From Psychromonas marina (GTDB lineage Bacteria > Pseudomonadota > Gammaproteobacteria > Enterobacterales > Psychromonadaceae): 64,000 nt of DNA. The DNA is taken from NCBI RefSeq assembly GCF_030161115.1, contig NZ_BSPQ01000002.1:404318-468317 (forward strand), read 5' to 3'. Positions 26,466-33,884 of this stretch are shown in pieces (positions within the stretch are counted from its first letter, which is position 1; each line of letters opens with the position of its first letter). The notes beneath the pieces are model-generated. The model ran no database searches. It was not told where the DNA came from and saw only the letters and a program-made list of their open reading frames with translations. A program made the position numbers and the translations under genes.

Positions 26466-26717
26466 GTGAAAGTATTTACAATTTCATTTATTTTTTCAGT
26501 TATCACATTATTTATATTGGTTATTTTAGATAGTGGCTTATCAAACTTATATTGTGTTTGGCCGCTTCATCTTATTAAAGCGACTGGGTTATTGGGCAAT
26601 GACGCTGACGTTTTTTATAATAATTGGTATGAGTTTTCAATGGCATTCTCTTTGCTGGCGCAAAGCACGGTGATATATGTTTTTACATTGAAGCTAAACA
26701 CCGTCAAGCAGGTTTAA
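26466..26717 (+). CDS. Small two-helix membrane protein (cassette 6)
   Basis: The protein has 83 residues from the GTG at 26466, with GAGG 8 bases upstream. Upstream in-frame codons would read through attC-e and are rejected. There are two membrane helices (about 4-22 and 58-78) separated by a loop with two cysteine/tryptophan-rich spots (YCVWP). No family is recognised. Its 3' end overlaps the start of attC-f. Confidence 0.6.
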   Translation: MKVFTISFIFSVITLFILVILDSGLSNLYCVWPLHLIKATGLLGNDADVFYNNWYEFSMAFSLLAQSTVIYVFTLKLNTVKQV

Positions 26718-26790
26718 ACGTAACGTCAACAGTGGGTCAGTGTTCGCTGCGCATGTTAGCCCATTGCAGTCTGCTTAATGCCACGTTGAT
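26698..26790 (+). repeat. attC-f (degenerate)
   Basis: ACCGTCAAGCAGGTTTAAACG begins the site. The central arms are CAGTGGGTCA / TTAGCCCATTG around GTTCGCTGCGCATG, and the end is CTGCTTAATGCCACGTTGAT. The sequence differs from attC-a, but the central arms pair, which suggests an older or different attC subtype. Confidence 0.65.
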
Positions 26791-26806
26791 TTGAGAGGGG
26801 AAAGTG

Positions 26807-27886
26807 ATGAGCTATATAAAAATATTTATGAGTACCTTTTTATTATTCTCGCTATTAGCTGCGTGCTCCTCAACCTCGCCGCAACAGACAAAGCAAGCTT
26901 CATTAGATGGTAAACCTATACATCATACGCATAGCGGATATCAGAACCATCCCTTTGTAGAAACGGCGGCATCAAAACCGATCTCTTTTTATATTCGAAG
27001 AGCATGGGATTCGATATTTGTTCCTGACATCCCTGATGGCCATCAGCTAACCGCGTTACAATCGATGCAACTTTTAAACTCAATTGACGGCGATCGTGTG
27101 ACTTGGTTGGGACATGCCAGTTTTTTGATAACAACCTCCGACGTGACCATTTTAACAGACCCTTTTTTATCAACATTTGCCAGTCCTGTTTCATGGGCAG
27201 GACCAAAACGATTTGTTGATTTACCCATCGCTATCAATGAATTACCACCGATCGATATTGTGATTGTGTCACATAATCACTATGACCACTTGGATGATAA
27301 AACGGTCAGGGAATTAGACAATAAAAATGAGATTCATGTGGTCGTTCCTTTAGGTCTGAAAGATTTTTTTATCGAGCGAGGTTATAGCAAAGTCACTGAG
27401 TTAGATTGGGGGCAGTCAGTCACTGTGGAAGGGATTGAGGTGACCGCAGAGCCTTCTGTTCATGATTCTGCACGCAGTACCTCTGATCATAATGATACGC
27501 TATGGGCTTCTTGGGTTATTGAAAGCGCCAAGCAGCGTATTATTTTTATTGGCGATACGGGATATTCAGACACACTCTTCAATGTTATTGGCGATAAATA
27601 TGGCGCCTTTGATATTGCTATTTTACCTATCGGAGCCTACGAACCAAGGGAGTTGTTGTGGATGTCGCACACGACACCCGAAGAAGCTGTTTCTATCGGA
27701 ACTGATGTTCGTGCAAAAACATTGATCGCATCTCACTGGGGAACCCTTTCTAGTCTATCAGATGAGCCATTATTTGAACCTCCGGTACGCTTTATGAAGG
27801 CGGGAGGTGATAGTGGATTTTCTGACAAGGATCTTTGGATAATGAAAGTGGGTGAAACGAGAGCGATTACACCTACAAATAACTAA
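26807..27886 (+). CDS. MBL-fold lipoprotein, NAPE-PLD/UlaG-like hydrolase
   Basis: The protein has 359 residues from the ATG at 26807 (GAGGGGAAA upstream; the GTG at 26804 is an alternative). The N-terminus is a lipoprotein signal ending LLAACSS, so the enzyme is anchored in the envelope. The metal site is complete: VSHNHYDHLD (HxHxDH), SVHDSARST, FIGDTGYSD and ASHWG, with WLGHASFLI and TDPFLSTFASP upstream. The long N-terminal segment and G-P-K-R-F resemble bacterial N-acylphosphatidylethanolamine phospholipase D homologues. Hydrolysis of a phosphodiester or lactone is expected, substrate unknown. It directly follows attC-f. No attC is evident before the next gene. Confidence 0.85.
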   Translation: MSYIKIFMSTFLLFSLLAACSSTSPQQTKQASLDGKPIHHTHSGYQNHPFVETAASKPISFYIRRAWDSIFVPDIPDGHQLTALQSMQLLNSIDGDRVTWLGHASFLITTSDVTILTDPFLSTFASPVSWAGPKRFVDLPIAINELPPIDIVIVSHNHYDHLDDKTVRELDNKNEIHVVVPLGLKDFFIERGYSKVTELDWGQSVTVEGIEVTAEPSVHDSARSTSDHNDTLWASWVIESAKQRIIFIGDTGYSDTLFNVIGDKYGAFDIAILPIGAYEPRELLWMSHTTPEEAVSIGTDVRAKTLIASHWGTLSSLSDEPLFEPPVRFMKAGGDSGFSDKDLWIMKVGETRAITPTNN

Positions 27887-28016
27887 CAGACACTTAAATT
27901 GAATATTTTTAACTGATTATTATTGCCTAGTAACGAACACTATCCGTTTCGCTATTAGGCAATAAAATTTACCACGGAAGGTAATTGATATCTTCTCAAT
28001 TTTTAAAGGAATAAAA

Positions 28017-28478
28017 ATGAAAAAAGTATTACTCGCTACCATCGTCACCTCGGTCATTTTATCTGGCTGTTCTTCTGTGCCAATGGAATCAAAGGAACTC
28101 ACTCAATCCGCACAATCCTTTAGCGTCCCTTCTGTAGAGAACTCTGGTATTTATGTCTACCGTAAAAATACAATGGTAGGTGCTGCTTTAAAGAAAGATG
28201 TCTTCATTGATGGTGCATGTATTGGCGAAACTGCGCCAGGAATATTCTTTTATCAAGAAGTTGCTGGGAATAAACCGCATACGATTTCGACAGAATCTGA
28301 ATTTTCTAATAATGATTTGGTTATCAATGCTGAAAGTGGGCAACTCTATTTTGTAGAGCAATACATAAAGATGGGGGCATTTGTTGGGGGAGCAGGTCTA
28401 CAAGCAGTAGATGAAAAAATAGGGAAAGAAGAAGTATTAAAGAGTCATTTAGCTAAGGCAGGAACCTGTAGCTTGTAG
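28017..28478 (+). CDS. DUF2846-type lipoprotein
   Basis: The 153-residue protein has a lipobox signal (VILSGCSS, Cys18). The mature part SGIYVYRKN...LKKDVFIDGACIGETAPGIFFYQEVAGNKPHTISTESEFSN matches DUF2846-like lipoproteins: a small beta-sandwich with IYVYR, VFIDG and YFYxEVxPGxHTISTxSE strands. The function is unknown. TAAAGGAATAAAA precedes the ATG. The 130 bp upstream contain a hairpin ATTGCCTA...TAGGCAAT (27924-27965) that may end the MBL transcript. Confidence 0.72.
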   Translation: MKKVLLATIVTSVILSGCSSVPMESKELTQSAQSFSVPSVENSGIYVYRKNTMVGAALKKDVFIDGACIGETAPGIFFYQEVAGNKPHTISTESEFSNNDLVINAESGQLYFVEQYIKMGAFVGGAGLQAVDEKIGKEEVLKSHLAKAGTCSL

Positions 28479-28508
28479 TTTTAACGAGACGGTATGACAA
28501 CTTTTAAA

Positions 28509-28588
28509 TGCAAAGCATCGTTATTAATCACTATTGTAGTGGTACAGTGATTTTATGCTTTGCAATGAACATGAACATGAACATGAAC
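28509..28588. repeat. Long nested hairpin followed by four ATGAAC hexamers
   Basis: TGCAAAGCAT / ATGCTTTGCA arms (28509-28518 and 28555-28564) enclose AATCACT/AGTGATT. They are followed directly by four perfect ATGAAC copies (28565-28588). The hairpin may be a terminator or a divergent attC-like site. The hexamers lie just upstream of the ribosome site of the 28605 gene. Confidence 0.6.
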
Positions 28589-28604
28589 CTTAGGAGTATA
28601 GAAA

Positions 28605-28901
28605 GTGGGTAGCTATGCAATCATCTTTTTTATAGACGTGATCATCACTTCATTGTGTATGTACGTTGCAACTTCGCTCTCTTTTGTGAAAGCGGATCTG
28701 AAACCTTTATTAGCGATTGTGGCTATTGTGTCAGTTGTTGCGATGATACCAACAGTTGGCTGGATTTTTGGTATCATTTTATTTGTTTATTTATTAATGA
28801 AAGCCACAGATGCGGATATGATCGATTGTATTTGGGTGGTGGCATTCACTAAATTGGTGACATTTTTTGCATTGTTTTTACTGCAAAGCCTGTTTGCCTA
28901 A
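28605..28901 (+). CDS. Small membrane protein, unknown
   Basis: The 98-residue protein starts at a GTG with TAGGAGTATAGAAA upstream. It has three membrane helices (about 2-22, 33-64 and 78-96) and no recognised motif. It follows the DUF2846 gene by 126 bp and is itself followed by the MITE at 28931. The surrounding block has no clear attC, so it may share a cassette with its neighbours. Confidence 0.62.
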   Translation: MGSYAIIFFIDVIITSLCMYVATSLSFVKADLKPLLAIVAIVSVVAMIPTVGWIFGIILFVYLLMKATDADMIDCIWVVAFTKLVTFFALFLLQSLFA

Positions 28902-28930
28902 GCGTCGCTTTGATGGCGTGTGCTGACTAA

Positions 28931-29089
28931 TACCAAAGGAATTAATAAAGTGATCATTCTTGCTAGTTAAAATTATCCCTAACTGCGTTGTGAGTTTTGA
29001 AGTGAGAACAACTATCTCCTGCAACTCACGCCTTATTAGTAATAATTTTTCCTACGCAAACTCTGATCACCTATTAAATTCCATTGGTA
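28931..29089. mobile_element. MITE, 159 bp, complete copy
   Basis: The ends are TACCAAAGGAATTAATAAAG and, inverted, TACCAATGGAATTTAATAGG, each followed by TGATCA, so about 26 bp of imperfect terminal inverted repeat. TA/TAA flanks both sides. There is no coding capacity. A longer copy is at 48231-48523 and a half copy at 17652. The rest of the gap to 29374 holds only short direct repeats of GCATTAAGTATTA type at 29318-29350. Confidence 0.85.
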
Positions 29090-29374
29090 TAATTAAATGC
29101 ATTCAGTGAGGTGATTGTATTTTGAGCATAAGCACAAAAGCCTTATTGATCAATTTGGGCATTATCCACATCGCAATGTTATTTTAGGTCGTGTCTCTAC
29201 CGAATAAGAGATCGAATTTCTCAAGCAAGAGAATGCTGGTTTTTAAGGTCAGGAATACAAGAAAGCGTTCAGAGGAAATGCTATTGTTTTTTTTCGCTCT
29301 GTTAACACATGTTAGCCAAAGCATTAAGCATTAAGTATTAGGCATTAACTAATTAGGTAAAAGGAGTTTACACA

Positions 29375-30166
29375 TTGGAAATGGATATATTCGTTGTTGA
29401 TGCATTTACAGATCAGCAATTTAAAGGAAACTCAGCGGCAGTTGTTCCCGTTAATGATTGGCTCTCTGATGCCTTAATGCAAAATATCGCTGCAGAGAAT
29501 AATCTTTCTGAAACTGCATTCTTGAAGTGTGTCGGTAGCAATCAATATGAAATTAGGTGGTTTTCACCGTTAACTGAAATTGATTTTTGTGGTCATGCAA
29601 CATTGGCATCCGCTCATGTATTGTTTCATGAGTTTGGGCTCAATAAAGAGATCGAATTTATTACAACCGAGGTGGGGCGTTTACGTGTTTTACTGAACGA
29701 GCAAGGTGAAATCGAAATGACATTCCCATCTCAAAAGCCGGATTTAGTCACTGTTGTCCCTGCGCAATTACTCGCAGGGCTGTCTAAAGCACCCGTTGAA
29801 GTATTAAAAAATAGACAAGCTTATGTTGTCGTCTTCAACAGTGAGCAAGATGTCATCGACGTTAATTATGATTCTGAACAACTTAAGCAACTTGCTCCCT
29901 TAGATGTGGTTGTGACTTCAGCGTCTAGTCAATACGATTTCGTTTCTCGTTATTTTTGGCCTGCAAACGGGGGTGATGAAGATCCTGTGACGGGTTCAAT
30001 TCACGCCGGATTAGCGCCCTATTGGGCTGAAAAGTTAGATAAAAGTAGTTTACTGGCTTATCAGGCTTCGACGCGAGGTGGCGTGCTCAAATGTGTGGTA
30101 TCGGAGCAGCAGGTTATTGTTTCTGGTAAAGGTGTGTTATATCTGAAAGGTAAGATCTACGTATAG
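29375..30166 (+). CDS. PhzF-family isomerase/epimerase
   Basis: The 263-residue protein starts at the TTG at 29375 (AAGGAG 8 bases upstream); an ATG two codons later is 14 bases from that site. The PhzF/diaminopimelate-epimerase-like fold shows DIFVVDAFTDQQFKGNSAAVV, NLSETAFL (catalytic Glu region), IRWFSPLTEIDFCGHATLA and DEDPVTGSIHAGLAPYW. Family members isomerise small amino-acid-like acids; no phenazine genes are present. It lies between the MITE and attC-g and so is cassette-borne. Confidence 0.92.
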   Translation: MEMDIFVVDAFTDQQFKGNSAAVVPVNDWLSDALMQNIAAENNLSETAFLKCVGSNQYEIRWFSPLTEIDFCGHATLASAHVLFHEFGLNKEIEFITTEVGRLRVLLNEQGEIEMTFPSQKPDLVTVVPAQLLAGLSKAPVEVLKNRQAYVVVFNSEQDVIDVNYDSEQLKQLAPLDVVVTSASSQYDFVSRYFWPANGGDEDPVTGSIHAGLAPYWAEKLDKSSLLAYQASTRGGVLKCVVSEQQVIVSGKGVLYLKGKIYV

Positions 30167-30177
30167 TGGGAAATAGC

Positions 30178-30277
30178 CTCTAACGGGTGAGTTAAACGGA
30201 ATAGGTGGTTGGCTCTATGTCGATGTTTAATACAACTAGCAGCAATCATTATGATCCACTTAATGTGGAGGTTATAC
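30178..30277 (+). repeat. attC-g (degenerate)
   Basis: CTCTAACGGGTGAGTTAAACGG opens the site, GTGGTTGGCTCTATG holds the central left arm, and TCCACTTAATGTGGAGGTTATAC closes it. The outer TAAC/GTTA pair and the L''/L' arms are kept, while the right central arm is lost. Confidence 0.65.
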
Positions 30278-30296
30278 CTACTGGAGTCGACTAATA

Positions 30297-30920
30297 ATGG
30301 AAATGAATACATTAATATTGTTTGTTATTGCTGCGTTATCTATCAACCTGATCCCTGGGCCTGATGTGATTTATATTGTGACTAACACAATGAAAGGAAA
30401 GATGAAGTCTGGCATTAAAGCGTCATTGGGGCTGGGTGTTGGTTATTTAATTCATACCTTAGGGGCTGTTTTTGGCCTATCTGCGTTGATTTTAAGTTCT
30501 GCATTTTTGTTTACGGTTATAAAATATTTAGGCGCTATTTATTTGCTCTATCTTGGTGTTCAATCACTGCTTAATTGTTATAAAAACCAATCGAAAATAT
30601 GCATTGAAAACACAGATTCAAAACAACATAATGTTTTCAAGCAAGGTGTCATTGTTAGTGTGTTAAATCCAAAAGTTGCGATGTTCTTTTTAGCTTTTCT
30701 GCCGCAGTTTATTAACCCAAATGCACTGGATGCAACAACTGATTTACTTACCTTAGGTTTATTATTTAGCGCGTTGGCAACCTGTTGCAACTTATTCTAT
30801 GCCAGTTTAGGATCGTTTTTATTTAGCAGCCCCAAAGCCTTGAAATACTCAAGAGTCCTTGAGGGAGTATCTGGCACTATTTTAATCGCGTTAGGTGCAA
30901 AGATAGCGTTGAGTAAATAA
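30297..30920 (+). CDS. LysE/RhtB-family amino-acid exporter (cassette)
   Basis: The 207-residue protein has six hydrophobic segments and the LysE signature near the N-terminus, LIPGPDVIYIVTNTMKGKMKSGIKASLGLGVGYLIHT. NPKVAMFFLAFLPQF is typical of RhtB-type threonine/homoserine exporters. The exported solute is unknown. It lies between attC-g and the truncated attC-h. LysE-family exporters are known cargo of chromosomal integron cassettes. Confidence 0.9.
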   Translation: MEMNTLILFVIAALSINLIPGPDVIYIVTNTMKGKMKSGIKASLGLGVGYLIHTLGAVFGLSALILSSAFLFTVIKYLGAIYLLYLGVQSLLNCYKNQSKICIENTDSKQHNVFKQGVIVSVLNPKVAMFFLAFLPQFINPNALDATTDLLTLGLLFSALATCCNLFYASLGSFLFSSPKALKYSRVLEGVSGTILIALGAKIALSK

Positions 30921-30993
30921 TAGTCAGTGGCTATGTTTCGATGCGTTACACACATTTAAACAACAATTTTTTGTCCGCTTAGTGCGGATTATT
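30921..30993 (+). repeat. attC-h (left end missing)
   Basis: The site runs from GTCAGTGGCTATGTTTCGAT through ACAACAATTTTTTGTCCGCT to TAGTGCGGATTAT. The TAAC...AAACGGA left arm is absent, perhaps replaced by the lysE 3' end. The right core is GGATTAT instead of GCGTTAT. Confidence 0.65.
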
Positions 30994-31019
30994 TTTATTC
31001 TTTATAATTGGGAAATGAT

Positions 31020-31331
31020 ATGGACATCATCAGAAGTAAAGCGTTTAAGTCTGAACGCGCTTGGGGCGCAAGAGATATCGCTAATATGAATGGCATTACG
31101 ACGCGCCTACATTGGACCGATCAACCATATAAATGGCATGTAAATGACGGCGAAGAGGTGTTTGTTGTTTTAGATGGCATCGTTGATATGTTATTTAAGA
31201 AAAATGGTATTGAGCAATCAGTGATGCTTGAAATAGGGGATATATTTTATGCTTCTATTGGTACTGAACATGTTGCGCATCCTCGTGGTGAAGCGAGAAT
31301 TTTAGTGGTTGAATCAGAAGGAAGCGTATAA
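31020..31331 (+). CDS. Small cupin-domain protein (cassette)
   Basis: The protein has 103 residues from the ATG at 31020 (TTGGGAAATGAT upstream; a TTG at 31008 is less likely). It is a single cupin barrel with HVNDGEEVFVVLDGIVDMLF (motif 1, H-x-E-x-x-x-x-x-G) and GDIFYASIGTEHVAHP (motif 2, with His). Metal binding is plausible and the reaction unknown. After the stop, CCGTTTAATGAAGCGGATATTATG resembles a worn attC right half (31331-31354). The 31355-31522 interval has a hairpin GTTACTA/TAGTAAC but no gene. Confidence 0.8.
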   Translation: MDIIRSKAFKSERAWGARDIANMNGITTRLHWTDQPYKWHVNDGEEVFVVLDGIVDMLFKKNGIEQSVMLEIGDIFYASIGTEHVAHPRGEARILVVESEGSV

Positions 31332-31522
31332 CCGTTTAATGAAGCGGATATTATGTGACTTGCGACTAGACTCCTCCCTCCTGTACACACCCATATTCTA
31401 GGCACTCTTTTAAGGTGTTATAAAACAAAGGCTAGCAGACGTTATATTGATGCGACGCCTTGACAAAATAGGCGTTGTTACTAAGGTCTCTAGTAACGTT
31501 AAAATCACTTTAGGAAAACACA

Positions 31523-31606
31523 ATGCCAACAACGATTGTTTTGTGGTGCTTATATGTACCACTTTTTATTGCATTAATATGGCTAGTCGCCCAAGAGGAT
31601 AAATAA
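31523..31606 (+). CDS. 27-residue single-helix membrane peptide
   Basis: ATG at 31523 with TTTAGGAAAACACA upstream encodes MPTTIVLWCLYVPLFIALIW plus LVAQEDK. This is one membrane helix with a short charged tail. Its stop overlaps the next start (TAATG), so translation of the two is probably coupled. That coupling and the ribosome site argue for a real gene. A subunit or regulator of the next membrane protein is a reasonable guess. Confidence 0.6.
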   Translation: MPTTIVLWCLYVPLFIALIWLVAQEDK

Positions 31607-32208
31607 TGCTAACAGGACATTATGCCACGGCGCTTATACCCTATGAGCTAACGAGAAAGGAACAACGTGTCGGCTTTTGGCTTTTCTTACTTGCTGCTCA
31701 ATTTTTAGATGTGTTGATGCTTTTGTTAATATCGGTCAATATCGAGAGCTTTAATCCCCCTAATTTTTTTGAAGCATCATTTTCAACAATAACCACCAAT
31801 ATGTTTGTCAGCCATGATCTTATCCCTGTAATAGGTTGGGCGGTGTTGTTTGGCCTTGTTGTCTGGGGGATCACAAAGAAACCAGTCGTTGCATTATGGT
31901 GTGTTGGCTTGATCGTTTTTCATGAGCTGTGTGATTTTATCGTTGGTTTTGAACACTTCGTATTTGGTACAGACACTGCACCAATTGGGTTTGCGTTATA
32001 CAGTAACGCGCCTGTCGCTGGGATGCTGCTAGAAGCTGTGATGTGTTTGGCGATTGTTCTTTGGTTTACTCGTAAAAGGGCGAATGAAGGCAATCCCGTT
32101 TCAATGATGGTGAAAGTCGGTTTATATGTGATTCTTGTCGGCGGGGCATTATCGACAATACCTGTTGCTACACAGTCACTGAATTCGCTCTTTGGTTTGT
32201 CGATATAG
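31606..32208 (+). CDS. Polytopic membrane protein, possibly DUF457/YdjM-like
   Basis: The 200-residue protein has about five membrane helices. It begins MLTGHYATALIPYEL and contains AAQFLDVL, FVSHDLIPV and FHELCDFIVGFEHF. Histidines and aspartates within helices recall the membrane-bound metal-dependent hydrolase (DUF457) family, but the match is loose. Its start overlaps the stop of the 27-residue peptide. The following 32209-32434 interval contains long-distance arms GGTTTGATA/TATCAAACC and CTTCTGGGCGTTTCGT, perhaps a decayed attC. Confidence 0.6.
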   Translation: MLTGHYATALIPYELTRKEQRVGFWLFLLAAQFLDVLMLLLISVNIESFNPPNFFEASFSTITTNMFVSHDLIPVIGWAVLFGLVVWGITKKPVVALWCVGLIVFHELCDFIVGFEHFVFGTDTAPIGFALYSNAPVAGMLLEAVMCLAIVLWFTRKRANEGNPVSMMVKVGLYVILVGGALSTIPVATQSLNSLFGLSI

Positions 32209-32434
32209 CTTTAGATTGAGCATACTGGTTTGATAAGCGCATCATTTTCAAAGAACGAATAGGGTGCATTATTTTTTCTTCATTAATTACTCGCGAAACT
32301 TATTGTACTGCTATCAAACCTTGCTTCTGGGCGTTTCGTGTCTTATTAAAGTCAATAATGTTTGTCTGTTCACGTTGCCTTAATTTTATAATCGGTATCA
32401 TCACTGATAACAATAAATAGAGGTGCTTGCCATT

Positions 32435-32926
32435 ATGTCGCGAACAAATACCGTTGGAAAAATTGTCCTATTAATAGGAAAAGTCGCCTGTGGGAAAACT
32501 ACCTACGCGAGAAAAATGGAAAAACAACAAAGGGCAATCTTTCTCTCACTTGATGAACTTCAACTTTCTGTCTTTGGTGACGTTCCAGCAAGAGAACAGC
32601 TTGATAGCAGTTATGCGGGCTGTTGCGAATATCAAAAACGTTTAGCGATTAAACTCATCAATGAAGGAATCGATGTTTATTTAGACTGGGGTTTTTGGCA
32701 AAAATCGGCACGTAAAGAGATCCGCACTTTTTTTGAAAATGAAGGGATAGTAGTTTATCAATACTACTTTGATATTCCTTTAGCTGTCAGGCATGAAAGA
32801 AACCGCAAACGAAATGCAGCTGACGACCAACATTCTTTTAAAATTGAAGAGAAAGATGTGTTATTTTTTGATGGTTTTTTTGAAGCACCTGAACAAGATG
32901 AAAACGATAAAATATTCAAGGTGTAA
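32435..32926 (+). CDS. P-loop kinase-like ATPase (zeta-toxin/CPT-type), cassette
   Basis: The protein has 163 residues from the ATG at 32435 (GAGGTG upstream). Walker A is GKVACGKTT at about residues 15-23, with a conserved Asp after it (FLSLDEL). The lid region R-H-E-R-N-R-K-R-N is typical of small nucleotide/sugar kinases of the zeta-toxin/chloramphenicol-phosphotransferase group. No Walker B of AAA type is seen. The phosphate acceptor is unknown; an antibiotic-modifying or toxin role is possible but unproven. attC-k follows 17 bp later. Confidence 0.8.
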   Translation: MSRTNTVGKIVLLIGKVACGKTTYARKMEKQQRAIFLSLDELQLSVFGDVPAREQLDSSYAGCCEYQKRLAIKLINEGIDVYLDWGFWQKSARKEIRTFFENEGIVVYQYYFDIPLAVRHERNRKRNAADDQHSFKIEEKDVLFFDGFFEAPEQDENDKIFKV

Positions 32927-32942
32927 ACATATATCTATTAAG

Positions 32943-33032
32943 AGTGTTAAACAAAAAATAAAACAGTTACTTAGGTCATGTTTTTGTCTATTTTAGCTCA
33001 CTGTCTTATTGCCTCTGAAAGAGGTGTTAGTT
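32943..33032 (+). repeat. attC-k (degenerate, last recognisable site)
   Basis: GTTAAACAAAAAATAAAACAG opens it. The central left arm is TTACTTAGGTCATGTTTTTG and its partner TATTTTAGCTCACTG. The end is TTGCCTCTGAAAGAGGTGTTAG. Spacing and order of blocks follow attC-a. Confidence 0.6.
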
Positions 33033-33072
33033 ATTCTCTGCTCGGTTATTAATATCTGATGAGGTTATCGAA

Positions 33073-33585
33073 TTGTTTAAACAAAAAGGTTTTACATTAA
33101 TAGAGTTGGTCATTGTTATTATTATTTTGGGCATACTCTCAGCAGTCGCGTTACCAAAATTTATTAACCTATCTTCAGATGCACGCATTGCTGTATTAGA
33201 TGGTTTGTCTGCATCAATCAGAACAGCTGCTGATCATGCCAGACTTAAGGCGAGTATTGTCGGTGCTGAAAAAAATCCGCGTAGTTCATCATCCAATTTA
33301 CCTGAAGTCATTATTAATGGTCAGTCAATGGAATTAAAATATGGCTATCCTGAGGCCTATGCAGAAGGATCTGATGCAGGCGATATCCTCGATTTAATTG
33401 AGATAAGTGAAGAGCTTGAAGTCTGTTACAGCACAGGCTGTGTCTCGGGTAATAGCTCTAGGGTGAAAATTGGATTTGATACGACAGAGGACACCGGTTG
33501 TTATGTTCGCTACAGTGAACCCGGTGGGACAGGTGCGGTATCAACAACGGAATATGGGTTAATTATCGTCAACGAAGGGTGTTAA
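33073..33585 (+). CDS. Type IV pilin-like / MSHA-type prepilin
   Basis: The 170-residue prepilin starts at TTG (GAGG 8 bases upstream). The prepilin peptidase site is KG-FTLIELVIVIIILGILSA with Glu5 of the mature chain, followed by a single hydrophobic helix and a globular domain. Cysteine pairs CYSTGC and GCY...GC could form the D-region disulfides. It is MshA/MSHA-pilin-like in the first 60 residues. It stands alone, without assembly genes, just beyond the last attC. It could itself be a cassette gene or an orphan minor pilin. Confidence 0.85.
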   Translation: MFKQKGFTLIELVIVIIILGILSAVALPKFINLSSDARIAVLDGLSASIRTAADHARLKASIVGAEKNPRSSSSNLPEVIINGQSMELKYGYPEAYAEGSDAGDILDLIEISEELEVCYSTGCVSGNSSRVKIGFDTTEDTGCYVRYSEPGGTGAVSTTEYGLIIVNEGC

Positions 33586-33750
33586 TGTTGTGTTGCTTCC
33601 TCTTTGTTACTCTTTAAGTTGTGCTCATTGTCTTTAAACTAGGTATTAAGTGAATAATGGAATGGTATTCATTTTACGGTCGACAAGAAGGGCTTTTTAT
33701 TACTGAAACATTGCCTATAAGTGTTGCTCTTTAGTATTTATTAATCTAAA

Positions 33751-33775
33751 CTTAATGATAATCAATATCATTAAG
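33751..33775 (+). promoter_or_regulatory. Fur-box-like palindrome
   Basis: CTTAATGATA and TATCATTAAG are perfect 10-bp arms separated by 5 bases. The inner 19 bases (33754-33772) differ from the symmetric Fur consensus AATGATAATNATTATCATT at one position. It lies 23 bp before the ATG of the 28-residue protein, so iron repression through Fur is likely. Confidence 0.68.
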
Positions 33776-33797
33776 TTTTCTTAAGTAGGAGTATAAC

Positions 33798-33884
33798 ATG
33801 TCAGAATTAAGTCCTCTATTTCGTTGGGTAGCCATCATCTCTTTTTCGGTTTTATCATTGATGGTTATTGTGCCAATCGCTTGA
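33798..33884 (+). CDS. 28-residue single-helix membrane protein under a Fur-like box
   Basis: The ATG has TAGGAG 7 bases upstream. The product MSELSPLFRWVAIISFSVLS plus LMVIVPIA is a short polar start and one membrane helix. It resembles in form the small helper subunits of respiratory or transport complexes, but I recognise no family. The ribosome site and Fur-like palindrome make it more than a chance frame. There is no downstream gene on the same strand; the next genes are on the minus strand. Confidence 0.55.
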   Translation: MSELSPLFRWVAIISFSVLSLMVIVPIA

